Assembly: GCF_025837095.1 (NCBI RefSeq)
Contig: NZ_CP107551.1
Span: 2,028,352-2,092,351, forward strand
Reading direction: 5' to 3'
DNA from: Rhodococcus sp. Z13
Lineage (GTDB): Bacteria; Actinomycetota; Actinomycetes; Mycobacteriales; Mycobacteriaceae
Length of the DNA: 64,000 nucleotides
The first letter of the stretch is position 1, and each line of letters starts with the position of its first letter. The notes beneath the pieces were generated by a model. The model was given only the letters and a program-made list of their open reading frames with translations, had not been told where the DNA came from and did no database searches. Position numbers and translations under genes: made by a program. This document shows, piece by piece, positions 38,639 to 49,658 of this stretch.

Positions 38639-40275
38639 CTACAGCGGTGCGGCCGCCGGTTCGACCCGGGCCGTGCCCGCCGCGACCCGATACCCGGCGA
38701 CCCGACGAGAGCCGGCCGCCGGATCACGGCGATCGGTGACGAAGAACCAGTCCATCTGCGCGGCTTCGGGGGTCACCTCCAGCACGCCGTAGCCGTGCGA
38801 ATCGAGTTCGACGAACCGGATGTGGTGGTTGGTGGCCAGAAGGGTGGACTCGAGAACGGTCGAGGCGCCCCGGGGCGGGATGCCGAGCAGTTCGTCGATG
38901 TTCGCCGACGTCACGGAGGGGACCACGAATTCCGTGGCGACCGTACCGGCAGCCGGATAGGCGGCCGCGTCGACCGGGATGTCCATCGCCCACGAGGTGT
39001 GGATGTCGCCGGTGAGGAAGACGACGTTGCGCAGGCCGGCCCGGGTGATCGCGTCGAGCAGACGACGCCGGTCGGCGCCGTATCCGTCCCACTGGTCGTA
39101 GTTGAAGGCGACACCCGCAGCCGGCACTCCCGTCAGCTCGGTCAGCGCTCCGGTGGTGCGCGGATCCAGCGGCGGCAGCAGCACCGGCGCGAACATCACG
39201 GAGTTGCCGACCAGCTGCCAGCGCGTCGGGGAGGTGGCCAGCCCCGAGGTGAGCCAGTCCATCTGCTCGGGTCCGGTCATCGTGCGGGCCGGGTCGTCGG
39301 CCGCTCGGGCACCGAAGCGGGCCTGCTCGGACCGGTAGCTGCGCAGATCCAGCATCGACAACTCCGCGAGGTCACCGAACCGCAGCCGGCGGTAGAGGCG
39401 ACCGGCGTTCATCCGCACCGGCATCCACTCGTCGTAGGCACGCACCGACGCGGCCTTGCGGCTCGCCCAGTGCCCTCGGTGCGCGGATCGTGGTTCTCGG
39501 CGCCGCCCGCCCAGGCGTCGTTCGCCGCCTCGTGGTCGTCCCACACCACGATCCACGGCACGGCGGCGTGCAGCGCCTGCAGATCGGGATCGGTCTTGTA
39601 CTGCGCGTGCCGCACCCGATAGTCGGCCAGGCTCACGATCTCGTGCGCGGGCAGATGGGTACGCGCCGGTGCCGCGCCGGCCACCGGGAACTGCCCGGCC
39701 GCGTATTCGTACAGATAGTCGCCGAGATGCACCACCGCATCGAGATCGCCGCGCGCCGCGAGATGCCGGTAGGCGGAGAAGAAGCCACCTTCCCAGTCCG
39801 CGCAGGACACCACCCCGAAGCGCAGCCGGTCGACGGCCGCCCCGGGTGCGGGAGCGGTGCGCGTCCGCCCGACCGGCGAGACGACACCCGCCGCACGGAA
39901 CCGGTAGAAGTAGACCGTGCCGGGGGTCAGACCACCGGCGTCCACCTTCACGGTGTGATCCGAGGCCGCGGTCGCCGTCACCGACCCGGCGGCCACGACC
40001 TGCCCGAAGCCATGGTCGCGAGCGATCTCCCAGGTCACCTCGACGTCGGGCCCGCGCCCGGACCCGGGGACCGCCTCCGGGCCCGGCGTCACCCGGGTCC
40101 ACAGGATCACCGCGTCGGGCAGGGGATCGCCCGAGGCCACCCCGTGCCCGAAGACCGCGGGAGTCGCGGACCCGGCACGCGCCGTCGAAGCGAGGGCGGC
40201 AGCGCCGGCGAGGACCGCACCCGACCGGAGCAGCGTGCGACGGGAGGGGCGGGGGACGAACGGTGTCGTGGCCAC
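38639..40275 (-). pseudogene. phoD: PhoD-type alkaline phosphatase, frameshifted
   Basis: Read in two frames the region gives a complete PhoD-type phosphodiesterase/phosphatase of about 545 residues. The 5' part from GTG 40275 has a Tat signal (SRRTLLRSG, then an Ala-rich core), [18 protein letters not shown] and [11 protein letters not shown]. The 3' part continues with [20 protein letters not shown] and EFVVPSVTS. The frames join near 39471, where family members read TEG-D-W-A-R/S-RKAA. Here one base is missing (GAGGGCACTGGG for GAGGGC-GACTGGG). So a single-base deletion, or a sequencing error, splits the gene. Without it the product would be an exported metal-dependent phosphatase. Confidence 0.85.
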
Positions 40276-40354
40276 GGCACGATCCGACCACAGCGGGGAC
40301 CGTTCGTCCACGCGAACACGCCACGGGCGTCGATCGAGGGTCGGGGCGAGCTTG

Positions 40355-40360
40355 TAGCGT
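40355..40360 (+). promoter_or_regulatory. -10 element for a probably leaderless rarA mRNA
   Basis: TTGTAGCGT: the hexamer TAGCGT lies eight bases before the GTG of rarA, and no ribosome site precedes that GTG. Transcription would start at or next to the start codon. Confidence 0.45.
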
Positions 40361-40368
40361 CGAACACC

Positions 40369-41781
40369 GTGAGTGATCTTTTCGGGGCGAACGACCCGTC
40401 GGCCGAACCGGACGCGCTGTTCGAGGCGCCACGCGAACCCGACACCGAACCCGAACCCGAGTTCCGTCGGGCGCCTGTCGGAGCGACGGGCGCCGGGGCA
40501 CCTCTCGCCGCGCGCATGCGCCCGGCGAGCCTGGACGAGGTGGTCGGCCAGCAGCACCTGCTCGAACGCGGCGCGCCGCTGCGCCGGCTCGTAGAGGGAT
40601 CGGGAGCCGCGTCCGTGGTGCTCTACGGCCCGCCCGGCACCGGCAAGACCACCCTCGCCTCGCTCATCTCCGGCGCCACCGGACGCCGTTTCGAGGCGTT
40701 GTCGGCGCTGTCGGCGGGGGTGAAGGACGTCCGCGCGGTCATCGACCTCGCCCGCCGGCGGCTCACCCACGGCGAGCAGACGGTGCTGTTCATCGACGAG
40801 GTCCACCGGTTCTCCAAGACCCAGCAGGACGCGCTGCTCGCCGCGGTCGAGAACCGCATCGTGCTGCTCGTCGCCGCGACCACCGAGAACCCGTCGTTCT
40901 CCGTTGTGGCCCCGCTGCTGTCGCGCTCACTGGTGCTGCAGCTGCAACCCCTCGGTCCCGGCGACATCCGGCAGCTGATCGAACGTGCCCGCACCGACGA
41001 CCGTGGCCTCGGCGGTGCAGTGGACATCACCGAGGACGCCCTCGACCATCTCGTGCGGCTCGCCGGTGGCGACGCCCGGCGCGCCCTGACCGCGCTCGAG
41101 GCCTCGGCGGACACGGCGCTCGCCCGGGCCGGCGACGAGCGCGCCGTCATCGACCTCGCGACCGTCGAGTCCAGCATCGACGAGGCCGCTGTCCGGTACG
41201 ACCGCGACGGCGACCAGCACTACGACGTCGCCAGCGCCTTCATCAAGTCGCTGCGCGGCTCCGACGTGGACGCCGCCCTGCACTATCTGGCCCGGATGAT
41301 CGTCGCGGGGGAGGACCCGCGCTTCATCGCCCGCCGGCTGATGATCCAGGCCAGCGAGGAGGTCGGCATGGCCGACCCGACGGCCCTGCAGACCGCGGTC
41401 GCCGCCGCGCAGGTCGTGCAGCAGGTCGGCATGCCCGAGGCGCAGCTCGCGCTCGCCCAGGCCACCATCCACATCGCCACCGCCCCCAAGTCGGGCTCCG
41501 TCACCGCCGCGCTCGGCGCGGCGATCGCCGACGTCAAGGCCGGGAAGGTGGGCCCGGTGCCCGCCCACCTGCGCGACGGGCACTATCAGGGCGCGCAGAA
41601 GCTCGGCAACGCCGTCGGCTACCGGTACCCGCACGACCACCCCGACGGGGTGCTCGCCCAGCAGTACGCGCCGGACGAGCTCGTCGGCGTCGACTACTAC
41701 GAGCCCACCGGCCGCGGAGCCGAGCGCGAACTGGCCGCACGACTGCCCAAGCTGCGCCGCATCGTGCGCGGTCGGGGGTGA
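40369..41781 (+). CDS. rarA: Replication-associated recombination ATPase RarA (MgsA)
   Basis: A 470-residue AAA+ ATPase of the RarA/MgsA/WRNIP1 family acting at stalled replication forks. It shows [17 protein letters not shown], Walker A GPPGTGKT, Walker [10 protein letters not shown], sensor 1 AATTENPSF, and the C-terminal tetramerisation region ([25 protein letters not shown]). The first 45 residues are acidic and disordered. GTG 40369 is close to a -10 element, so the message may be leaderless. It lies head to head with phoD. Confidence 0.94.
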   Translation: MSDLFGANDPSAEPDALFEAPREPDTEPEPEFRRAPVGATGAGAPLAARMRPASLDEVVGQQHLLERGAPLRRLVEGSGAASVVLYGPPGTGKTTLASLISGATGRRFEALSALSAGVKDVRAVIDLARRRLTHGEQTVLFIDEVHRFSKTQQDALLAAVENRIVLLVAATTENPSFSVVAPLLSRSLVLQLQPLGPGDIRQLIERARTDDRGLGGAVDITEDALDHLVRLAGGDARRALTALEASADTALARAGDERAVIDLATVESSIDEAAVRYDRDGDQHYDVASAFIKSLRGSDVDAALHYLARMIVAGEDPRFIARRLMIQASEEVGMADPTALQTAVAAAQVVQQVGMPEAQLALAQATIHIATAPKSGSVTAALGAAIADVKAGKVGPVPAHLRDGHYQGAQKLGNAVGYRYPHDHPDGVLAQQYAPDELVGVDYYEPTGRGAERELAARLPKLRRIVRGRG

Positions 41782-41905
41782 CGACACCGCCGTCCTGAAG
41801 GCCGGTCGCGGCGGCGCGATAAGCTGAAGGGCGGCCGACCGACCGGTTCGACCCGTGCCCCCGGGCAGCTCCACCCCCATCGTCAGACCACAAAGGACCA
41901 TCGAC

Positions 41906-44572
41906 GTGCAGACCCACGAGATCCGCAGGCGCTTTCTCGATCACTTCGTGAAGGCGGGACACACCGAGGTGCCGAGCGCGTCGCTGATCCTCGCCGATCC
42001 CAACCTGCTGTTCGTCAACGCCGGCATGGTCCCGTTCGTGCCCTACTTCCTCGGCCAGCAGACCCCGCCCTACACGCGGGCCACCTCGGTGCAGAAGTGC
42101 GTGCGCACCCTCGACATCGAGGAGGTCGGCAAGACCACCCGCCACAACACCTTCTTCCAGATGGCCGGCAACTTCTCGTTCGGCGACTACTTCAAGGAAG
42201 AGGCCATCACCTTCGCGTGGTCGCTGCTCACCGGCTCCGTCGACGAGGGCGGCTACGGCATCGACCCGGAGAAGCTGTGGGCGACGGTCTATCTCGACGA
42301 CGACGAGGCCTTCTCCATCTGGCGCGACAAGGTCGGTGTGCCGGAGGAGCGCATCCAGCGGCGCGGCATGAAGGACAACTACTGGTCGATGGGCATCCCC
42401 GGACCGTGCGGCCCGTGCTCCGAGATCTTCTACGACCGCGGCCCGGAGTACGGCGTCGAGGGTGGCCCGGAGGCCGACGAGGACCGCTACATCGAGATCT
42501 GGAATCTCGTGTTCATGCAGAACGAGCGCGGTGAGGGCGGCGCCAAGGAGGACTACCCGATCCTCGGTCCGCTGCCGAAGAAGAACATCGACACCGGCAT
42601 GGGTGTCGAGCGCGTCGCGTTCCTGCTCCAGGGCGTCGAGAACGTCTACGAGACCGACCTGCTGCGTCCCGTGATCGACAAGGCCGCCGAACTCACCGGC
42701 GCCGTCTACGGCGCGAAGCACGAGGACGACGTCCGTTTCCGTGTCATCGCCGACCACGCCCGCACCGCCGCGATGCTCATCGTCGACGGCGTCAACCCCG
42801 GCAACGACGGCCGCGGTTACGTGCTGCGCCGCCTGCTGCGCCGCATCGTGCGCTCGGCGCGTCTGCTCGGCGCGGACAAGCCCACCATGCGCGAGTTCAT
42901 GGCGGTCGTGCGCGACACCATGGCGCCCTCCTACCCCGAGCTCGCCACCGACTTCGGCCGCATCGAGACCGTCGCCGTCGGTGAGGAGACCGCCTTCCTC
43001 AAGACCCTCGGCACCGGCAGCAAGCTGTTCGAGGGCGCCGTCGAGAACGTCAAGGCCCAGGGCAAGAACGTGCTCGGGGGCTCCGAGGCCTTCACCCTGC
43101 ACGACACCTACGGATTCCCGATCGACCTCACCCTCGAGATGGCGGCCGAGGCCGGCCTGACCGTCGACGAGGAGGGCTTCCGCTCGCTCATGGCCGAGCA
43201 GCGGCAGCGTGCCAAGGACGACGCGCGCGCCCGCAAGCACGCCCACGCCGACCTCACGGTCTACAAGGAGCTGCTCGACCGCGGCCCCACCGAGTTCACC
43301 GGCTTCAGCGAGCTGGTCAGCGAGGCGAACGTGCTCGCCGTCATCACCGGAGGGGAGCGCCTGCACGCCGCGAGCGCAGGCCAGCAGGTCGAACTGATCC
43401 TCGACCGCAGCCCCCTCTACGCGGAGTCCGGCGGCCAGATCGCCGACATCGGCACCATCACCGGACCGGGCCTGAAGATCAAGGTCGACGACGTCCAGAA
43501 GATCGCCAAGCAGCTGTGGACGCACAAGGTCACCGTCCTCGAGGGTCAGGTCGTCGAGGGCGACGCGGTGCTCGTGCAGGTCGACCCCGAGTGGCGTAAG
43601 GGCGCGACCCAGGGCCACTCCGGCACCCACCTCGTCCACGCCGCGCTGCGCGAGGTGCTCGGCCCCAACGCTGTACAGGCCGGCTCGCTCAACAAGCCCG
43701 GCTACCTGCGTTTCGACTTCTCGTGGCCGGGTGCCCTGAGCGAGCAGCAGAAGCAGGACATCGAGGCCGTGACCAACGAGGCCGTCGCCGCGAACTACCC
43801 GGTGAACACCTTCGTCACCGACCTCGACAAGGCCAAGAAAATGGGCGCGATGGCCCTCTTCGGCGAGAACTACGGCGACGAGGTCCGTGTCGTCGAGATC
43901 GGCGGTCCGTTCTCGATGGAGCTGTGCGGCGGCACCCACGTCGCGCACTCCTCGCACGTCGGCACCGTGACCCTCCTCGGTGAGCAGTCCGTCGGCTCCG
44001 GCATCCGCCGCGTCGAGGCGTACGTCGGCCTCGACTCCTACCGTCACCTGGCGAAGGAACGCGCACTGCTCGCCGGCCTGTCCTCGACCCTCAAGGTGCC
44101 CTCCGAGGAGGTCCCCGCCCGCGTCGAGTCGCTCGTCGAGCGCCTCAAGGCGGCGGAGAAGGAACTCGAGAAGGTCCGCGCCGCGAACGTCGCCGCCGCC
44201 GCCGGCAACTACGCCGACAAGGCGAAGCGTGTCGGCGACGTGCTCGTCGTCGCCGAGGCCGCTCCGGAGGGGGTCGCGGGCAACGACCTGCGCACCCTCG
44301 CCGCCGACATCCGTGGACGCCTCGGCTCCGAACCCGCCGTGGTGCTGCTGCTCGGCAACGCCGGAGGCAAGGTCCCGTTCGTCGTCGCCACCACCAAGGC
44401 CGCGCAGGACAAGGGCATCAAGGCCGGTGAGCTCGTCGCCAGCTTCGGCCCCGCCATCGGCGGCCGCGGCGGCGGCAAGCCCGACATGGCCCAGGGTGCG
44501 GGCTCGGATCCGGCCGGCATCCCGGCGGCGCTCGACGCCTTCCGTGCCCGGCTGAGCGAGCTGGCCGGCTGA
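41906..44572 (+). CDS. alaS: Alanine-tRNA ligase
   Basis: An 888-residue class II synthetase. The catalytic core starts with [10 protein letters not shown], followed by [20 protein letters not shown] and [12 protein letters not shown]. The editing domain has the zinc motif HSGTH and CGGTH. A coiled C-terminal region and the C-Ala domain follow, ending with [15 protein letters not shown] 41906 has AAAGGA upstream. It is separated by two bases from ruvX, with which it and mltG-aroE form one operon. Confidence 0.97.
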   Translation: MQTHEIRRRFLDHFVKAGHTEVPSASLILADPNLLFVNAGMVPFVPYFLGQQTPPYTRATSVQKCVRTLDIEEVGKTTRHNTFFQMAGNFSFGDYFKEEAITFAWSLLTGSVDEGGYGIDPEKLWATVYLDDDEAFSIWRDKVGVPEERIQRRGMKDNYWSMGIPGPCGPCSEIFYDRGPEYGVEGGPEADEDRYIEIWNLVFMQNERGEGGAKEDYPILGPLPKKNIDTGMGVERVAFLLQGVENVYETDLLRPVIDKAAELTGAVYGAKHEDDVRFRVIADHARTAAMLIVDGVNPGNDGRGYVLRRLLRRIVRSARLLGADKPTMREFMAVVRDTMAPSYPELATDFGRIETVAVGEETAFLKTLGTGSKLFEGAVENVKAQGKNVLGGSEAFTLHDTYGFPIDLTLEMAAEAGLTVDEEGFRSLMAEQRQRAKDDARARKHAHADLTVYKELLDRGPTEFTGFSELVSEANVLAVITGGERLHAASAGQQVELILDRSPLYAESGGQIADIGTITGPGLKIKVDDVQKIAKQLWTHKVTVLEGQVVEGDAVLVQVDPEWRKGATQGHSGTHLVHAALREVLGPNAVQAGSLNKPGYLRFDFSWPGALSEQQKQDIEAVTNEAVAANYPVNTFVTDLDKAKKMGAMALFGENYGDEVRVVEIGGPFSMELCGGTHVAHSSHVGTVTLLGEQSVGSGIRRVEAYVGLDSYRHLAKERALLAGLSSTLKVPSEEVPARVESLVERLKAAEKELEKVRAANVAAAAGNYADKAKRVGDVLVVAEAAPEGVAGNDLRTLAADIRGRLGSEPAVVLLLGNAGGKVPFVVATTKAAQDKGIKAGELVASFGPAIGGRGGGKPDMAQGAGSDPAGIPAALDAFRARLSELAG

Positions 44573-44574
44573 TC

Positions 44575-45096
44575 GTGGCCGACTTGCCGCGTCCCGATCG
44601 TCCCGGCGTGGACGATCCCGGCCGAGGGCGCCGCATCGGCATCGACGTGGGGAGTGTGCGGATCGGGGTCGCGTCCAGCGACCCCGACGGCATCCTCGCC
44701 ACGCCGGTCGAGACGGTTCCGCGGTCCAGGGAGCGTGGTCCCGACGCGCCGGATATCCGGCGGATCCTCGAGATCGTTAGGGAGTACGAGGCGGTTGAGG
44801 TTATCGTCGGGCTGCCGCAGACACTGCGCGGTGAGCCCGGCAAGGCCGCGAAACTGGCGAGCGAGTTCGCACGTCGACTTCGCCGCGCCCTGCCCGACGT
44901 TCCCGTGCGCCTGGCCGACGAACGCTTCACGACGGTCACTGCGGCACGCGCCCTCCGTGAGAGCGGGGTGAGTGCGCGAGGTGCGCGGCCGGTCATCGAC
45001 CAGGCTGCCGCCGTGGCCATCTTGCAGGGTTGGTTGGACGAGCGGAGTTCGGTTGTGAACGAGTCGGGGCAGCAGGACGCGGGGGGCAGTCGGTGA
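44575..45096 (+). CDS. ruvX: Putative pre-16S rRNA nuclease / Holliday junction resolvase RuvX (YqgF)
   Basis: A 173-residue RNase H-like protein. Motifs: [33 protein letters not shown] and [11 protein letters not shown]. YqgF is reported to mature the 5' end of 16S rRNA and was earlier proposed as a resolvase. The GTG start is two bases after the alaS stop. Its stop overlaps the mltG start (GTGA). Confidence 0.93.
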   Translation: MADLPRPDRPGVDDPGRGRRIGIDVGSVRIGVASSDPDGILATPVETVPRSRERGPDAPDIRRILEIVREYEAVEVIVGLPQTLRGEPGKAAKLASEFARRLRRALPDVPVRLADERFTTVTAARALRESGVSARGARPVIDQAAAVAILQGWLDERSSVVNESGQQDAGGSR

Positions 45097-46856
45097 GCCG
45101 ACACGGACGGCACGACGATCATCCCGAGAACGCACGTGAGGATCTGTTCGCCGATCCTTACCGGTACGAGCAGCACCGGTACGAGCATCGCCACCCTCAC
45201 GACGACCATCCCGCTCAGCCGGGTTACGACGACGGTTACGCCCCGGCGCCGGGTGACGTCTCGCCGGACGCCGAGACCACCGTCATGCACTTCGGGCCCG
45301 GAGCCTTCGACGGCCCTCCACCCGGCGGCGGATACGCCGAGGACGCCTACGGGCAACCCGGATACGACCACGCCGGATACGACCACGCCGGATACGACCA
45401 CGCCGGATACGACCACACCGGATACCAGGACACCGGACACCAGGACACCGGCGAGGGGTACGGCCGGTACTCCGACGACGAGTATCCCGGCGGCTACTCG
45501 TACGCGGAGCGCGACGAGCACTACGCCCACCCGGACGTCGAACCCACCCAGCAGTCCGATCCCGCGCCGGGGTTCGATCCCGCGCCGGGGTTCGATCCCG
45601 CGCCGGGGTTCGATCCGACCGCCGTCACCGCGGAACACCGGGCCCTGCCCACCGCGGTCGGTACCGTCGAACGTCCCGCCGGCCGACGTCGTCGCCGCAG
45701 CGCCGCAGCCGAGAAGCGCAAGCGCCGCGGCCGCATCGTCGGTGCCCTCGCGGCCGTGATCATGCTCGTCGTCGTCCTCGGCGGTGGCTATTTCGCGTAC
45801 GACCGGTTCTTCAGCAGCGCCCCGGACTTCACCGGCCCGCCCGGGCCCGTGGCGATCGTGCAGGTCGAGCCCGGCGACACCGCCGAGGAGATCGGCGTCG
45901 AATTCGTCGACAAGGGCATCGTCGCCAGCACCGACGCCTTCTACGAGGCGGCCGTGCAGAACTCCGGGATGAACGCCCTGCACCCCGGTTACTACGCGGT
46001 GCCCACCAACCTCCCTGCCGTGGAGGCGGTGTCGGCCCTCGTCGACCCCGAGAGCCGGGTGGGTGCCCTCGTCATCTCCGAGGGCCGCCAGCTGCACGAC
46101 ATCCGCGACGTCAACACCGGCGCCGTCCGCAAGGGCATCTACACCCTCATCTCCGAGGCCAGCTGCTACGGCGACCCCGGCGCCGAGACCTGCGTCAGCT
46201 ACGAGGAACTCGACGCGGCGGGTTCGACCATCGACCTGCAGACCCTCGGGGTCCCGGCCTGGGCGCGCGACGCCGTCGCGAACGTTCCCGACCGGCGCCG
46301 CCAGCTCGAAGGACTGATCGCCGCCGGCAGCTGGGACTTCGACCCGTCGGCCGAACCGGTCGAGATCCTGTCCCAGCTCGTGTCGGAGAGCACCGCCGGC
46401 TACGAGTCCACCGGCATCACCGAGGCCGCAGCCCGCGTCGGACTCACCCCCTACGAGATGCTCATCGCCGCCTCCCTCGTCGAACGCGAAGCCCTCCCCA
46501 AGGATTTCGCGAAGGTCGCCCGCGTGATCCTCAACCGGCTCGCGATCGACCAGATGCTCCAGTTCGACTCGACCGTCAACTACGAACTCGACGAGACCGA
46601 ACTGGCCACCACCGACGAGGACCGGGCTCGCGTCACCCCCTGGAACACCTACGCCAAGGTCGGCCTGCCCGCGACGCCGATCTCCTCGCCGAGCCTCGCG
46701 GCGCTGCAGGCCATGGAGAACCCGGATCCCGGCGCCTGGATCTACTTCGTCACCGTCGACGCCGAGGGCACCACCCTGTTCGCCGACACCTACGAAGAAC
46801 ACCTGGAGAACACCCGACTGGCTCTCGAGAGCGGAATCCTCAACAGTGGTCGATGA
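45093..46856 (+). CDS. mltG: Endolytic transglycosylase MltG
   Basis: A 587-residue MltG that cleaves nascent peptidoglycan strands outside the membrane. A cytoplasmic N-terminal region of about 215 residues is rich in Tyr, His, Asp and Gly and holds two tandem repeat arrays. A basic stretch (RRRRR, KRKRRGR), one membrane helix (about 216-235), a LysM-like segment and the YceG domain follow. The catalytic Glu is in ASLVEREA, and [12 protein letters not shown] and [14 protein letters not shown] complete the site. Usual MltG proteins are 340-420 residues; the extra length is the repeat-rich N-terminus. It overlaps ruvX by 4 bp and aroE by 11 bp. Confidence 0.94.
   Translation: MSRHGRHDDHPENAREDLFADPYRYEQHRYEHRHPHDDHPAQPGYDDGYAPAPGDVSPDAETTVMHFGPGAFDGPPPGGGYAEDAYGQPGYDHAGYDHAGYDHAGYDHTGYQDTGHQDTGEGYGRYSDDEYPGGYSYAERDEHYAHPDVEPTQQSDPAPGFDPAPGFDPAPGFDPTAVTAEHRALPTAVGTVERPAGRRRRRSAAAEKRKRRGRIVGALAAVIMLVVVLGGGYFAYDRFFSSAPDFTGPPGPVAIVQVEPGDTAEEIGVEFVDKGIVASTDAFYEAAVQNSGMNALHPGYYAVPTNLPAVEAVSALVDPESRVGALVISEGRQLHDIRDVNTGAVRKGIYTLISEASCYGDPGAETCVSYEELDAAGSTIDLQTLGVPAWARDAVANVPDRRRQLEGLIAAGSWDFDPSAEPVEILSQLVSESTAGYESTGITEAAARVGLTPYEMLIAASLVEREALPKDFAKVARVILNRLAIDQMLQFDSTVNYELDETELATTDEDRARVTPWNTYAKVGLPATPISSPSLAALQAMENPDPGAWIYFVTVDAEGTTLFADTYEEHLENTRLALESGILNSGR
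45360..45449 (+). repeat. 15-bp in-frame tandem repeat in mltG
   Basis: Six consecutive 15-bp units coding [25 protein letters not shown] and GHQDT. The first three are identical in DNA, and the array decays towards its 3' end. Confidence 0.9.
45558..45611 (+). repeat. 18-bp in-frame tandem repeat in mltG
   Basis: Three identical units GATCCCGCGCCGGGGTTC, each coding DPAPGF, in the cytoplasmic N-terminal region. Confidence 0.9.
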
Positions 46857-47700
46857 CATCACCCGCGGCGCCCGCAAGGCCGCGGTCCTGGGCAAGCCCA
46901 TCGCGCATTCCAAGTCGCCCCAGCTGCACCTCGCGGCGTACCGGGCGCTCGGACTGACCGACTGGACCTACGAGCGGATCGAGTGCACCGCCGAACAGCT
47001 GCCCGCCCTCGTCTCCGGTCTGGGGGAGGAGTGGGTCGGCCTGTCGGTGACGATGCCCGGCAAGTTCGCGGCCCTCGAGTTCGCCACCGAACGCACCGCC
47101 CGCGCCGTGACGATCGGCTCCGCGAACACGCTCGTGCGGATCGACGGCGGCTGGCGGGCCGACTGCACCGATGTCGACGGTGTGTCCGGTGCGCTGCGCT
47201 CGGCCGGGGTCGGCGACCTGTCCGAAACCTCCGCCGTGGTCGTGGGTTCCGGCGGCACCGCGCGACCGGCCCTGGTCGGCCTGACCGACCTGGGGGTCCG
47301 CTCGGTGACCGTCGTCGCCCGCTCGGAAGAGAAGGCCCACGCCACCTTCGACTGTCTGGGCGACGACATCGAGGCCCGCTGGCTGCCGTTCGACGCCCCG
47401 GAACTGGCCCGGGTGTGCGCCGAGGCGGGGGCGCTGGTGAGCACCGTGCCGGCCACCGCGGCCGCTCCCTACGCCGAGACCCTCGCCCACGCACCGTGCA
47501 TCCTCGACGCGATCTACGATCCCTGGCCCACCCCGCTCGCGGCGGCGGCCGAGGCACGCGGCTCCCGCGTGGTCAGCGGTCTGCACATGCTCCTCAACCA
47601 GGCGTTCGGGCAGGTCGAGCAGTTCACGGGACTGCCCGCCCCGCGCGCGGAGATGGCCCGCGCCGTCGGCCTCGATCTCGGGGCGTCGCACCCGGCCTGA
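46846..47700 (+). CDS. aroE: Shikimate dehydrogenase
   Basis: A 284-residue enzyme reducing 3-dehydroshikimate to shikimate. Substrate site: GKPIAHSKSPQLH, the catalytic Lys in SVTMPGKFA, the Asn in SANTLVR, and the Asp in CTDVDG. The nucleotide-binding loop is VVVGSGGTARPA, with Ser-Gly-Gly in place of the usual Gly-Ala-Gly-Gly; cofactor preference is not certain from it. GTG 46846 lies 11 bp inside mltG. Other aro genes are at 50.3-53.2 kb. Confidence 0.92.
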   Translation: MVDDITRGARKAAVLGKPIAHSKSPQLHLAAYRALGLTDWTYERIECTAEQLPALVSGLGEEWVGLSVTMPGKFAALEFATERTARAVTIGSANTLVRIDGGWRADCTDVDGVSGALRSAGVGDLSETSAVVVGSGGTARPALVGLTDLGVRSVTVVARSEEKAHATFDCLGDDIEARWLPFDAPELARVCAEAGALVSTVPATAAAPYAETLAHAPCILDAIYDPWPTPLAAAAEARGSRVVSGLHMLLNQAFGQVEQFTGLPAPRAEMARAVGLDLGASHPA

Positions 47701-47857
47701 CGTTGCCGCTCGATCCATAGACAGCGGTGAGGGCTGCCATTCCGGAAAACAATGGTCGACAAGCCCTTTCCGGCTCCTTCGCGAAGTAGTGTCGGGGACG
47801 TCCGGCGGTCGTGGCGACCGTCACAGGAATGGCCCCCGGGTCGCGAAGGAGCACACA

Positions 47858-49012
47858 GTGAGCGCAGTCATCGTCCAGGCCGTACGCACCCCCGTCGGGA
47901 AGAGGAACGGCGGTCTGTCCGGTGTGCACCCCGCCCAGCTGTCCGCCGTGGTGTTGAACGCGCTGGTCGAGCGTGCCGGAATCGATCCGGCCGTCGTCGA
48001 GGACGTCATCTGGGGTTGCGTGCAGCAGGCCGGTGAACAGGCCGTCGACATCGCCCGTACCGCGGTGCTCACGGCGGGCTGGCCGGAGACCGTCCCCGGC
48101 GTCACCATCGACCGCCAGTGCGGCTCGAGCCAGCAGGCACTGAACTTCGCGATCGCGAGCGTCGAGGCAGGGCACTACGACGTCGTCGTCGCCGGCGGTG
48201 TCGAGGTGATGTCGCGGGTGCCGATGGGCACCTCCGTCGCCGTCGGTGGTTCGCCGTACCCGGAAGCGTTCATGGAACGCTACGACGGGGTGCGCCCGAA
48301 CCAGGGCATCGGCGCCGAGATGATCGCCGAGAAGTGGGGGCTGAGCCGCACCGACGTCGATGCCTTCTCCGCCCGGTCGCACGAGCGCGCCGCGGCCGCC
48401 CAGGACGCCGGCCTGTTCGCCGACCAGATCGTGCCGGTCACCACCCCCGACGGCACCGTCGTCTCGCAGGACGAGGGCATCCGCCGCGGCACCACCGTCG
48501 AGAAGCTCGCCGGCCTGAAGACCGTCTTCAAGGAGGACGGTGTCATCCATGCCGGAAACTCCTCGCAGATCTCCGACGGCTCCGCGGCCCTGCTCATCAT
48601 GAGCGAGGAGGCCGCCGCGAAGTACGGCCTGACGCCGCTCGCGCGGGTCCACACCGCGGTCGTGACCGGCGCCGACCCGGTCATCATGCTCACCGCGCCC
48701 ATTCCCGCGACCGAGAAGGCTCTCGCCAAGTCGGGTCTGTCCGTCGACGACATCGGGGTCTTCGAGGTCAACGAGGCGTTCGCGCCGGTGCCGATGGCGT
48801 GGCAGAAGGAGATCGGCGCGCCGGACGACAAGCTCAACCCCAACGGCGGTGCCATCGCGCTCGGTCACCCCCTCGGCGGTTCCGGTGCCCGCATCCTCAC
48901 CGACATGATCTTCCACATGCGCCGCAACGGAATCCGCTACGGTCTGCAGACCATGTGCGAGGGCGGCGGCCAGGCCAACGCCACCATCCTCGAGCTCGTC
49001 GACGCGAAGTAA
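47858..49012 (+). CDS. Acetyl-CoA acetyltransferase (thiolase)
   Basis: A 384-residue thiolase. The acyl-enzyme Cys is Cys88 (TIDRQCGSSQQ), with the His in ALGHPLGGSGAR and the second Cys in QTMCEGGGQANAT. NEAFAPVPMAWQKE is also typical. It could work in beta-oxidation or in condensing acetyl-CoA; its lone position between aroE and a minus-strand gene gives no clue. GTG 47858 has AAGGAG six bases upstream, and a candidate -10 (TAGTGT) lies about 70 bp before it. Confidence 0.92.
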   Translation: MSAVIVQAVRTPVGKRNGGLSGVHPAQLSAVVLNALVERAGIDPAVVEDVIWGCVQQAGEQAVDIARTAVLTAGWPETVPGVTIDRQCGSSQQALNFAIASVEAGHYDVVVAGGVEVMSRVPMGTSVAVGGSPYPEAFMERYDGVRPNQGIGAEMIAEKWGLSRTDVDAFSARSHERAAAAQDAGLFADQIVPVTTPDGTVVSQDEGIRRGTTVEKLAGLKTVFKEDGVIHAGNSSQISDGSAALLIMSEEAAAKYGLTPLARVHTAVVTGADPVIMLTAPIPATEKALAKSGLSVDDIGVFEVNEAFAPVPMAWQKEIGAPDDKLNPNGGAIALGHPLGGSGARILTDMIFHMRRNGIRYGLQTMCEGGGQANATILELVDAK

Positions 49013-49044
49013 CGCAGCCGGTAACCGGAGCCCGAATCTTCCGT

Positions 49045-49075
49045 TGTCCACCCGCGATGCCTGCGCGGGTGGACA
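49045..49075. terminator. Bidirectional terminator hairpin after the thiolase gene
   Basis: A perfect 12-bp stem TGTCCACCCGCG/CGCGGGTGGACA with a 7-nt loop, between two convergent genes. Confidence 0.8.
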
Positions 49076-49112
49076 GCGGAGTCCTTTTCCGCGCGTGTGT
49101 CCGAGCGGCGGG

Positions 49113-49487
49113 TCAACCGACCTCGGTGCCTGTCCGCGCGGGCTCGGCGTCCCGTCGCTGCCACGGCCACCGCCCGTCGATCTCGAGCTGCAGCGACCAG
49201 CTCAGGAAGGTCCGGATCAGGACGATCACCGCCAGCACACCCACCGAGGTGAACGTCGGTGTCACGGCGACCGTCTTGATGATGTCGGCGGCGACCAGGA
49301 ACTCGAGGCCGAGCAGGATCGACCGGCCCAGATTCCGCCGGTACGGCTCGTACACCCGGGCGTCCCGGTCGCGGCGGCGCGCGGTCGCCGCGATCCACGT
49401 CGCCACCAGCGCACCGATCACCATGACCCCGACCCCGACGACGTCCACGGCCGTGCCGACGTGTTCGAGCAGCGACGAAATCTCCAT
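49113..49487 (-). CDS. DUF1622 family membrane protein
   Basis: A 124-residue protein with three membrane helices: VGTAVDVVGVGVMVIGALVA, then LGRSILLGLEFLVAADIIKT, then VGVLAVIVLIRTFLSWSL. The LGRxxxLGLEFLVAADI block and the closing LEIDGRWPW are characteristic of DUF1622 proteins, whose function is unknown. ATG 49487 has AAGGA upstream. Confidence 0.85.
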   Translation of the reverse strand: MEISSLLEHVGTAVDVVGVGVMVIGALVATWIAATARRRDRDARVYEPYRRNLGRSILLGLEFLVAADIIKTVAVTPTFTSVGVLAVIVLIRTFLSWSLQLEIDGRWPWQRRDAEPARTGTEVG

Positions 49488-49658
49488 CCGAGCAGATCCT
49501 TCCGACAGACCTTCCGACCCGACGAATCCCGGCAATCCTCGCAGGTGAACCGGGGGAGCGGCGGGATTTCTCCCCAGGATCCGCGAGTATCCCCAGAACG
49601 GGTCCTGCGCCGCGCGTGTCGCCGCTCGGCGCCCACCCGGCCGGGCACGCTCGGACAC

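Noticed and set aside
41534-44047. 837-codon open frame on the minus strand
   Set aside because: Complement of alaS, with the same shadow composition.
47741-47785. Inverted CCGGAAA/TTTCCGG upstream of the thiolase gene
   Set aside because: Only 7 bp with a loop of about 25; too weak to call as a regulatory hairpin.
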